Notes under the pieces: generated by a model | Seen by the model: the letters and a program-made list of their open reading frames with translations, nothing else | What the model was told of the DNA's origin: nothing | Databases searched by the model: none | Part shown: positions 55,451 to 63,282 of the stretch, piece by piece | Layout: every line of letters starts with the position of its first letter | Position numbering within the stretch: the stretch's first letter is position 1 | Origin: Lutibacter profundi | GTDB taxonomy: Bacteria > Bacteroidota > Bacteroidia > Flavobacteriales > Flavobacteriaceae | Assembly (NCBI RefSeq): GCF_001543325.1 | Contig: NZ_CP013355.1 | Location: forward strand, 620,001 to 684,000 | Direction: 5' to 3' | DNA length: 64,000 bases | Made by a program: the position numbers and the translations under genes

Positions 55451-56762
55451 GGTATGATAAAGGGACATCGTTTACAAAGTTAAAGAGACATAGTTTACAC
55501 TTTTTAGGTTGTAATTTGAGAAATAAAATCAAATTATTATGCCTTGGAAAGAAACAACAACTATGGAACAAAAAATTGAATTTATTTGTGAATGGAGAAC
55601 TGGAAAATATACCATCACAGAATTATGTAAAAACTTTGAAATCTCAAGACCCACCGCCTATAAGTTAATAAATAGGTTTGAAAAACAAGGTTTTGAAGGC
55701 TTAAAAGAGCAATCAAGAACTCCAAAGGAACATCCAAATGCGACAAAGGAAAATATTGTTGATGGGATACTTAAATTAAAGAAAAAACACCCACGCTGGG
55801 GAGCTAAAAAAATCAATAAACTATTGTTTAACGATTTTACAGAAAATGAGATCCCCTCGGTGGTTACTGTTCACAACATACTCAAAAGACACGGTTTAGT
55901 ATGCCCTCAAAAAAGGTTAAGAAGAGTCAAACCTGTATATCCTATTTTTGATCCAAAAGTGTGTAATGAAGTATGGAGTGCAGATTACAAAGGAAAGTTT
56001 TTAATGGGTAATAAAGTGTATTGTCACCCACTGACCATTGCTGATTCCAAAAGTAGATTTTTATTCACAGCTAAAGGACATTATAAAGAAACTTTAAAGT
56101 ACGCAAAGGCTGAATTTACAAAGGTTTTTAGGAAATATGGAATCCCTAAACAACTCCACACAGACAACGGAAGTCCCTTTGGGTCTGTTCGTGCTATTCA
56201 ACGATTTACACAACTCTCCTATTGGTTTATTGAACTTGGAATTACACCCGTTTTTTCTGACCCAGCACACCCAGAACAAAACGGAAGACACGAACGTATG
56301 CATCGCGATTTAAAAGCGGCTTGTGCCAAACCTTCAGCCTATGACTTAAAAGCACAACAAAGACGTTTAAATCACTTTGTAAAAGAATATAATCACATAA
56401 GACCTCACGAAGCTTTAGGGATGGAAACACCTGCTTCAATGCATAACTTTTCCACCAGACCTTTTCCTGAAAAAATACCTAACTTTGACTATAATTCAAA
56501 TCTCAAAATTTTAAAAGTAACTCAAAATGGAGCAATCAGATGGAAGTCGTATTATTGGGTATATTTAACAGCAGCTTTAAAAGGAAAATACGTAGGTATT
56601 GAAGATTTAGGTAATGGAATTTGGAAAGTCTTTTATAGAGACGTATTTTTAGGTTTCTTTAATGAAACACAATTAAGAAATAAAGAAAAGTCAATAAGGT
56701 TAGAAACTAATTTAGTGTAAAGTCTAATCTTTAACTTGTGTAAACTATGTCTCTTAACGAAC
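55451..56762 (+). mobile_element. IS481-family element, copy IS7
   Basis: 1312 bp. Left flank ATTAA (55446-55450), right flank ATTGG: the target duplication does not match. The left belongs to a GTTGGGC cassette, the right to family C (GTTGCAA). This is a recombinant between two IS copies or an adjacent deletion. Confidence 0.92.
55539..56720 (+). CDS. IS481-family transposase (IS7)
   Basis: Intact 393-residue protein, Thr 236 subtype. It shares the silent GAAGCTTTAGG change with IS3. Confidence 0.95.
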   Translation: MPWKETTTMEQKIEFICEWRTGKYTITELCKNFEISRPTAYKLINRFEKQGFEGLKEQSRTPKEHPNATKENIVDGILKLKKKHPRWGAKKINKLLFNDFTENEIPSVVTVHNILKRHGLVCPQKRLRRVKPVYPIFDPKVCNEVWSADYKGKFLMGNKVYCHPLTIADSKSRFLFTAKGHYKETLKYAKAEFTKVFRKYGIPKQLHTDNGSPFGSVRAIQRFTQLSYWFIELGITPVFSDPAHPEQNGRHERMHRDLKAACAKPSAYDLKAQQRRLNHFVKEYNHIRPHEALGMETPASMHNFSTRPFPEKIPNFDYNSNLKILKVTQNGAIRWKSYYWVYLTAALKGKYVGIEDLGNGIWKVFYRDVFLGFFNETQLRNKEKSIRLETNLV

Positions 56763-57149
56763 ATTGGAAATTTCGTTTTTTAGGATAAAAAGTTCATTAA
56801 AATTATAATATTAACTATCGGAAAAATCTCTGATTAAGGAATGAATCGTTCAGATTGATTTTCTAAGTGAACAGATTGATTTTCAGAACGCACAGATTTG
56901 AGAAATGAAACGTAAAAAACTGTTGAATTGCACAGATTTTAGAAATGAATCGCACAAAATGAGAAATGACACGAATAGAGAAATGAATCCGATTTTATGT
57001 TCATTTCGGAGAAAAATATGATTGAAAAATGGTAACTAAACCGATAAAATAGCAAGATTTTATTCTCATTTCGCACAAACGGAGAAAGATTAAATAAAAT
57101 ACAAAAAATCAGATAATACCGAAATTGAAAAATGATTGAAAACAACTAA
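56763..57149 (+). other. Non-coding cassette, family C partial copy right of IS7
   Basis: Family C body starting ATTGGAAATTTCG (one G fewer than the full copies) and ending TTGCAAC, a core that does not match the GTTGGGC start of the cassette. A few small indels versus 23491 (AAAGATTAAAT). No gene supported. Confidence 0.7.
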
Positions 57150-57282
57150 TTGCAACAAATCATAAAATTTATGCTTAAATATGGATTTAGTACGAAATGA
57201 CAAACATTTTAACAAACCGATTTGCTACAACCGAAAAATCTCCGATTTCTCAGTCGCACAAATCTTATAAAAGCCGTTGGGC
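57150..57282 (+). repeat. attC-like site 46
   Basis: Left core TTGCAAC, right core GTTGGGC, class-1 arms, 133 bp. Confidence 0.85.
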
Positions 57283-57333
57283 TTCATACGGACAAAAATA
57301 TTCACTGATTAAAAATGTAATTTATATTTTTTG

Positions 57334-57341
57334 TAACTTTG
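57334..57341 (+). promoter_or_regulatory. -7 box TAACTTTG, copy 2
   Basis: Same box and spacing as at 88-95, eight bases before the ATG at 57350. Confidence 0.6.
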
Positions 57342-57349
57342 ACTAAAAT

Positions 57350-57577
57350 ATGATAAAAATGAATGTTCAAACTTCTAAAATAGAGTTACTAAAAATGATT
57401 CTCAACATTGAGAATGACAAATTCATTGAGAAAATAACAGAATTTATTCAAAAAGAAAAAGTAGATTTTTGGAGTGAGTTGAGTTTATCTGAACAAAAAG
57501 AAATTCAAAAAGGGATTAAAGAGTTGAATAAAGGAAAAAGAGTTGAGTATTCTGAGTTTTTGAAAAAGATTTCTTAA
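57350..57577 (+). CDS. Antitoxin-like protein, copy 2
   Basis: Protein identical to 104-331. This copy has an intact cassette start (GTTGGGCTTCATACGG at 57276) and a matching end (GCCCAAC at 57891), so it defines the complete form of the cassette. Sequence identity with copy 1 runs from base 57298 through the downstream attC. Confidence 0.75.
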   Translation: MIKMNVQTSKIELLKMILNIENDKFIEKITEFIQKEKVDFWSELSLSEQKEIQKGIKELNKGKRVEYSEFLKKIS

Positions 57578-57882
57578 TGAAAGTATTTTTATCAGAATTA
57601 GCTGAAACTAAACTTCTAAAACTGAGCAATTTTTTATTAGAAAATTGGAATTTAAAAGTTAGGAATGATTTTATTAAAAAACTGACTTCTAAAATTGACC
57701 AAATTTCTGAACAACCTGAAAGCTGTCCACAATCATCTGAATTTAACGGACTTTTTAAATGTGTTGTTACAAAACAGACAACTTTCTACTACAGAATAAA
57801 CCCTGACAGAAATGAAATTGAGATTATTACTGTTTTTGACACAAGACAAAATCCAAATAAATTAGAAAAAGATATAAAGTAA
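57577..57882 (+). CDS. RelE/ParE family toxin, copy 2
   Basis: Protein identical to 331-636 and coupled to its antitoxin by TAATG. Two identical modules about 57 kb apart would cross-neutralise, so loss of one copy may not trigger killing; this argues for a recent duplication by excision and re-insertion or by segmental copying. Confidence 0.85.
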   Translation: MKVFLSELAETKLLKLSNFLLENWNLKVRNDFIKKLTSKIDQISEQPESCPQSSEFNGLFKCVVTKQTTFYYRINPDRNEIEIITVFDTRQNPNKLEKDIK

Positions 57883-57890
57883 GTACGAAA

Positions 57891-58022
57891 GCCCAACACC
57901 TCATAAAATTTATGCTTACATTTAAACTAAATAACAAACCGACAAACATTCAACTAACGATTTGCTACAACCGAAAAATCTCCGATTTTTATGTCGCACA
58001 AATCTTATAAAACCCGTTGTAA
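57891..58022 (+). repeat. attC-like site 47
   Basis: Left core GCCCAAC, right core GTTGTAA. Same sequence as site 1 up to the crossover point GTTGT. 132 bp. Confidence 0.86.
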
Positions 58023-58085
58023 CCAATTACTAAATTCAACTCAAAAATGACAAAGAGAGTTGAAATTTAACAAAAAAAGAGCTGA

Positions 58086-58478
58086 ATGAAATATTTATAT
58101 TTTACAATTCATAATTTTTATACAAAAAAAATTAAGATACAACGATTAAATGATTCGCCTGATTTCTATTGCGAAATGGGAATTTCTATCCTTGAAACAA
58201 TGTTTCTTTTCTCGTTGATTGACTACTATTTAATTCTTAATTTTAGTGGTGAGTATATTGACTATTCCAAATGGATTCCTTTAATGACAATTGCTGCTCT
58301 TTATGGAATAAATCATTATTATTTCAAAAACAGAAAAGAAAAATTACTGGAAAAAATATTAAAAAAACCAAATTCTACAAAAAGAGTAATTAACTCTATT
58401 TCATCATTGATTATTTTATTAACGGTTTTCTTGTTTTTTTATACTGGATATCTGATTAGAACCAATAATGGATTTTAA
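58086..58478 (+). CDS. Membrane protein of unknown function
   Basis: A 130-residue protein with three hydrophobic segments: MGISILETMFLFSLIDYYL, WIPLMTIAALYGINHYYF and SISSLIILLTVFLFFYTGYL. The N-terminus is YFTIHNFYTKKIKIQRLND. No recognised family; small membrane proteins of this kind are common cassette cargo. Sole gene of the cassette. Confidence 0.6.
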   Translation: MKYLYFTIHNFYTKKIKIQRLNDSPDFYCEMGISILETMFLFSLIDYYLILNFSGEYIDYSKWIPLMTIAALYGINHYYFKNRKEKLLEKILKKPNSTKRVINSISSLIILLTVFLFFYTGYLIRTNNGF

Positions 58479-58486
58479 AAAACTGG

Positions 58487-58619
58487 TTACAACACCTCAT
58501 AAAATTTATGCTTACATTTAAACAAAATAACAAACCGACAAACATTCAACAAACGATTTGCTACAACCGAAAAATCTCCGATTTTCCAGTCGCACAAATC
58601 TTATAAAAGCCCGTTGTGC
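58487..58619 (+). repeat. attC-like site 48
   Basis: Left core TTACAAC (10-nt match to GTTGTAACCA), right core GTTGTGC, class-1 arms with one extra C before GTT, 133 bp. Confidence 0.85.
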
Positions 58620-58650
58620 GGCATACGAAAAAAGAGCCAACGCACAAATA

Positions 58651-58722
58651 GCACATTTGGTTTTTGCCGACACGAAAGCCAACGCAGAAAAAACCAAAAG
58701 AGCTATTTTTTTGCCAACGCTC
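58651..58722 (+). repeat. Imperfect direct repeat left of helicase module
   Basis: CACATTTGG, AGCCAACGC, AAAAGAG and TTTGCCAACGCT occur here in the same order and spacing as at 63049-63118. The pair brackets the two-gene helicase operon inside one cassette. Confidence 0.55.
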
Positions 58723-58741
58723 GAATAAAATAGGAATAGAA

Positions 58742-61600
58742 ATGCTTGAAATAAGAAAAGGAACAGCAGCAAAAAATTACGAAAACACCTTTTTTAGAGA
58801 GTTTGCTGAAAATTTGAGCAATCTTTTTGACAAGTACTCACGGGAAGGACTTTTGATAGCAAATTCGGAATGTGAATTAGAAAAACGTTTGCAAATTGAT
58901 GCATTACTTATTACTACAAATGCTGTCTGTATCATTGACTTCAAAAACTTCGGGGGAAAAATCACTTTACCCAAAAACGCTAAATCAGAATTTGATTTTG
59001 GTAGATGGACAAATGAAAAAGGAGATATTATCAAAGGTGGAAGTTCAATAAATCCATTTATTCAACTCAAAAACCAAAAAGACAGATTTATTAAGGTTGT
59101 TGAAAAGCAAATTCAAAAGAAACTTTCTAAATCTGATTGTTTTAATCCTTATCACACAGTAAGAACTGTTTGTTTTCAGAAAACCATCGAACTGATTGGC
59201 TCAATACCATCCAAAGAGGAATTGAATTTCTTTATAATTGACAAGAGTAATTACCTTGAAAAAATCAGAGATATTATTGATATTACTGATAAAGAAGTCT
59301 CTCTTTCGAAAAGTTCATTTGACCTTTTCAAAACCGTATTTCTAGCAGATAAATTTGACATATCAGAACAATATGAGCAAACAACTGACTTTGCAAAATA
59401 TCAAACAGAATTAGACTTTGAAAACCTTTATCCTGACCAAAAATCTGCTCTTAATGAAATAGAAAGTTTTATCAATTCTGATAAGGATCGATTTTTTGTA
59501 CTGCAAGGAACTTCATTGAGCGGAAAAACCCACTTAATACCATTTATTCAAGATGTTGCTTTTAATAATGGAATATCTGAAGTAAAGCTTTTTGCATCAT
59601 CTGGGCGTGTAGCTCACAATTTACTAAAAGACAGTAATTTGGAATTCAATAGTATGTATTCGTACATCTATGGTGGCAACACACAAAATGAAGAGCGAGA
59701 AGAAACAGAAGATACAAAGACTGATGAAACGCTGAACTTAGAAATCGTTCCCTTAAAAAAATCAGACGATACAGAAGAAGCTATTTTTATAGTTGACGAA
59801 TCCCATTTGGTTTCAGACAATTATCACCAGTCAATTGATTTAAGGTTTGGTTCGGGTAAATTACTTGAGGACTTTATCGGATTTACAGACCTTAAAGAAT
59901 CAAAGCGAAAAATTATTTTTGTTGGTGATAGCTTTCAGCTTTCTATCGGTAAAAAAGAAGAAAGTGCTTTAAACCCTGATTACTTATCGGAAAAATATGA
60001 GCAGAAATCAAAAGCATTTCAACTAATTGACAAAGAAAACAAATCTCCTATTGTTGAACAAGCTTTAATAGCTGTTGACTGTATAAGAAATCAATCTTTC
60101 AACACCCTTTCATTTAGCTTTAGTGAAACCTTAAAAGAGATAACCAAAGACAAACTTTTACGTCAAATCGAAAAATCGCTTAAATCTAATCGTTCTTCGC
60201 ATATTCTATGTTTTTCAAACTATGATGCCCAAAAAGTAAACTTTTGGATAAAGAAATCCATTATTAAAAATGGAAGTGATTTACAACCAAAAGATTTAAT
60301 TCTTTTTGGTAACAATATTCGCGTGGAAGATGAAAATGACCCTTTTGCAGAACCTAAGAAAATATACAACGGACAGTTCGGCAATATAATTAGTGTTTCA
60401 AAACCGATTACGAAAAAAAACAAGCTTCTAACACCTTTGACATTTCGGGAAGTTTCAATTCAGCTACACGAAACAAATCACATATTAAAGTTTTTGAGTT
60501 TTGAAAATTTCCGATTGAGTGATAAAGGCGAACTTTCAAAGGAAGAAATTATATCATATAAAATTCTATTGAACCAACTCGCTGAAATAGAATTGGAAAA
60601 CTTCAAAAATGGTAAATATCACGCAGATGAAGAATTGAAAGAATTACTTGTAAAACTAAAAGACGGAAAAAGAGTAAAAACTAAAGTCCTTTCAAGAATA
60701 CAGCGACTTTTAAGCAATATGCCATCAACCGATTATTATCAATTCAAAAATTCGGCACAGTTGCGATTTGGTTGGGCATTGACCGTACATAAAGCAATGT
60801 CTTATAAGTGGGATGAAGTCTTTTTTAATACAGAAACTGGTGGAGGAAAAACAAATGAGACTTATTTTAAGTGGGTCTATACCGCTTTAATTAGAGCAAC
60901 ACAAAAAGTAAGTTTAATTAACTATGAGCCAATTTCACCATTTTATAAAATTGACATCAAATCCTCAGCAACTCTACAAACAAGCGGAAAGGAACTGTTC
61001 TTTGTAGCGGATATATTAGTTGACTTATCAAACACTAACAAAGAAATTTCTGATAAATTCAAATTCCCTGATGTTGAGAATAAATCTGCACTTCTTCAAC
61101 TTTATCAGTTCATTTATCATAAAATTGAAAATCAAAAGCTAAAAGTAAAATCAATCAATCATCCTGATTATCAAGAATTATACGAAATTAAAGGTAGTAA
61201 TGGAGAGTTAGCAACACTATCAATATATTATAACAAAAAGGGGCAATTCAAGTTACCCACTCTAATGAAATCTCAACCAAAAGAGTTTGGAGCGGAGATT
61301 TTGGAAATACTGAAATCCAACAATAAAATATCTGACTTTGGTTTTATTAAGGATACTTGGAGAGTATCAGTTTATGAAAAGCTAAATGGCAAATTAACTT
61401 CCTTTGACATAGGAATAGGATATATAATTCAAGCACCATATAAGGACACTATTCAATTTATAAAAGGTAAGAATGTACTAATTGTCGATATGTATTATGA
61501 TGGTGATGGTTTTTTCTCAACTGTTTCAGCTTCTTCTTGTACAGAAAGTAGTTTGTGGGATGAATTCCAATCAATTATTAATGAGCTAAAAGGTAAATAA
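58742..61600 (+). CDS. NERD-domain helicase
   Basis: A 952-residue protein from the ATG at 58742. The N-terminal 110 residues are NERD-like: RLQIDALLITTNAVCIIDFK has the D...D-x-K pattern. The helicase core has Walker A GTSLSGKTH near 255, Walker B FIVDESHLVSD near 350, VGDSFQLS near 396, and FGWALTVHKAMSYKWDEVFF near 675, like DUF2075/SF1 helicases. About 200 further residues follow with a separate alpha/beta domain. It overlaps the next gene by one base. With the TPR/OB partner it forms a two-gene unit, probably for nucleic-acid-targeting defence. Confidence 0.82.
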   Translation: MLEIRKGTAAKNYENTFFREFAENLSNLFDKYSREGLLIANSECELEKRLQIDALLITTNAVCIIDFKNFGGKITLPKNAKSEFDFGRWTNEKGDIIKGGSSINPFIQLKNQKDRFIKVVEKQIQKKLSKSDCFNPYHTVRTVCFQKTIELIGSIPSKEELNFFIIDKSNYLEKIRDIIDITDKEVSLSKSSFDLFKTVFLADKFDISEQYEQTTDFAKYQTELDFENLYPDQKSALNEIESFINSDKDRFFVLQGTSLSGKTHLIPFIQDVAFNNGISEVKLFASSGRVAHNLLKDSNLEFNSMYSYIYGGNTQNEEREETEDTKTDETLNLEIVPLKKSDDTEEAIFIVDESHLVSDNYHQSIDLRFGSGKLLEDFIGFTDLKESKRKIIFVGDSFQLSIGKKEESALNPDYLSEKYEQKSKAFQLIDKENKSPIVEQALIAVDCIRNQSFNTLSFSFSETLKEITKDKLLRQIEKSLKSNRSSHILCFSNYDAQKVNFWIKKSIIKNGSDLQPKDLILFGNNIRVEDENDPFAEPKKIYNGQFGNIISVSKPITKKNKLLTPLTFREVSIQLHETNHILKFLSFENFRLSDKGELSKEEIISYKILLNQLAEIELENFKNGKYHADEELKELLVKLKDGKRVKTKVLSRIQRLLSNMPSTDYYQFKNSAQLRFGWALTVHKAMSYKWDEVFFNTETGGGKTNETYFKWVYTALIRATQKVSLINYEPISPFYKIDIKSSATLQTSGKELFFVADILVDLSNTNKEISDKFKFPDVENKSALLQLYQFIYHKIENQKLKVKSINHPDYQELYEIKGSNGELATLSIYYNKKGQFKLPTLMKSQPKEFGAEILEILKSNNKISDFGFIKDTWRVSVYEKLNGKLTSFDIGIGYIIQAPYKDTIQFIKGKNVLIVDMYYDGDGFFSTVSASSCTESSLWDEFQSIINELKGK

Positions 61601-63027
61601 TGGCATCATTATATGATTTTAGCAGACATATAGCCGATTTGAAAAGAGAAAAGAAATATGCTGATGCACTTTCTTTTTTCAAGGAGAATAAAGCTGATTT
61701 CTCAAATGAGCAGATTGCTAATAATGAGTACCTCATTTCCGATATTATTTCCTGTTTGAGATACACGAATTATTTTGATGCTGGATTCCAGTTTTTAAAA
61801 ATCTATAATATTCAAATCAATAGTGATACTAAAGAAAGAATTCTGAATGCTTACGGTTGGCTATTATGGTCAAAGTACAAATCTGAGAACTCAACCGTGT
61901 CAGACATTGAAGAAGAACATCATTTTTTTGAGGATGATGAAGAAGTAAATCAAGAAGATAATTTCCATTACGATAAAAGCGAACTAATTGAGCGAATAGA
62001 AACTCTAATCCCGTTGCTTTTAGAACTAAATAATGATTTCTCTAAAACCCTTATTTCTAATCTCTTTTCAATCGTTTTAAAAAGCGAAAAAAAGAAACCA
62101 GCTCCCAATTGGAAGTTAGTTAACGATTTTTGTAATCATATTAACCCTGAAGTTCTCTCACGCGAATGTTCAACCATACAAATTGAAAGGAAAGGTCAAA
62201 TGAGAGATATGGAATTAGCATCTGACATTGAGAATTGGTACGCATACAAAACCAAAGCCCTTATGAAATTAGGGGAATGGCAAGAATGTTTTGAGAAATC
62301 TAAAGAGGCTCTTGTTATATTGGAAAGCTTCCATTATTCAAATGATGTTTGGTTTTCAAGGCGGATTGCCCTTTCAAAAAAAAATTTGGGAAATACAAAA
62401 GATACTATTGAAGAACTAAAACACATACTTCGTAAGAAAAAGGAGTGGTTTATTCAAAAGGAATTAGCAGAATTATATTTTGATGAGAATGATTTAGAAA
62501 ATGCTTTTAAGTATGCTATTCAAGCAATTACTAATTTTGGACATTTGGAGTTTAAAGTTGATTTACTATTTCTATTAGGCAAAATTTTAAACAAGAAAGA
62601 CGAAACAGATTTAGCCTTTAAGCACTTTTCTTTATCTAAACTCATAAGACAAGTTGAAGAATGGAAAATACCTCAAAAAGTATTTGATGAATTACGAAAC
62701 TTTGAAAGTGTAGAAATCAATATCAATGATATAGGTAAGTTAAAATTAGAACTTAAAAAATATTGGAATGGTTTTTCTCAAGAGAAGAAGAAGTCATTTT
62801 CTAATACAAAAGGGACTCAAAAAGGAGAAATTATAAGAATAATAAATGATAATGAAAGAGGAAAAGATGGCTTTTTGAAAAGTAATAACAAAGACTTCTA
62901 TTTTTCGTTATCATCAAAATTTTATTTAACGGGAAAAGTTGAAATAGGTACAATAGTTGAATTTATTGTAATACCTTCAAAAGATGGAAAAAAGGAACAA
63001 ACAAGAATAAAAAAGATTATAAAATGA
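61600..63027 (+). CDS. TPR-like protein with C-terminal OB-type domain
   Basis: A 475-residue protein. Residues 1-340 are helical repeats of TPR type (YADALSFFKENKADFSNEQI, WYAYKTKALMKLGEWQECFE, ELAELYFDENDLENAFKYAI, LLFLLGKILNKKDETDLAFK). Residues 405-475 (GEIIRIINDNERGKDGFLKS, then VEIGTIVEFIVIPSKDG) look like an S1/cold-shock OB fold that binds nucleic acid. It is coupled by TAATG to the NERD-helicase, so the two products likely work together. Confidence 0.75.
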   Translation: MASLYDFSRHIADLKREKKYADALSFFKENKADFSNEQIANNEYLISDIISCLRYTNYFDAGFQFLKIYNIQINSDTKERILNAYGWLLWSKYKSENSTVSDIEEEHHFFEDDEEVNQEDNFHYDKSELIERIETLIPLLLELNNDFSKTLISNLFSIVLKSEKKKPAPNWKLVNDFCNHINPEVLSRECSTIQIERKGQMRDMELASDIENWYAYKTKALMKLGEWQECFEKSKEALVILESFHYSNDVWFSRRIALSKKNLGNTKDTIEELKHILRKKKEWFIQKELAELYFDENDLENAFKYAIQAITNFGHLEFKVDLLFLLGKILNKKDETDLAFKHFSLSKLIRQVEEWKIPQKVFDELRNFESVEININDIGKLKLELKKYWNGFSQEKKKSFSNTKGTQKGEIIRIINDNERGKDGFLKSNNKDFYFSLSSKFYLTGKVEIGTIVEFIVIPSKDGKKEQTRIKKIIK

Positions 63028-63048
63028 AACCCTACGCTAAAAGCCATA

Positions 63049-63118
63049 CACATTTGCAATTCGCACCAGCCAACGCTACAACCAAAAATTGCAAAAGAGT
63101 ATGTCTTTGCCAACGCTA
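63049..63118 (+). repeat. Imperfect direct repeat right of helicase module
   Basis: Counterpart of 58651-58722: CACATTTG, CAGCCAACGCT, AAAAGAGT and TTTGCCAACGCT in order. It contains no gene and precedes the attC left core by 27 bases. Confidence 0.55.
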
Positions 63119-63145
63119 ACAGACAGACGAAAAAAAAGTACGACC

Positions 63146-63275
63146 GCACAACAAGGTGTATAAATCATTGGGCGATAAGTAGTTAAATGATAATTATAAA
63201 TATAAACTAACATAACGGTAAACTGAAAATGAAGTGCTACGAAATGCCCAACGCTTCATACACAAACCGTTAGCA
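63146..63275 (+). repeat. attC-like site 49
   Basis: Left core GCACAAC (nine bases match GTTGTGCGG at 58613), right core GTTAGCA. Arms GTGTATAAATCATTGGGC and GCCCAACGCTTCATACAC. 130 bp. Confidence 0.86.
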
Positions 63276-63282
63276 CACATAA

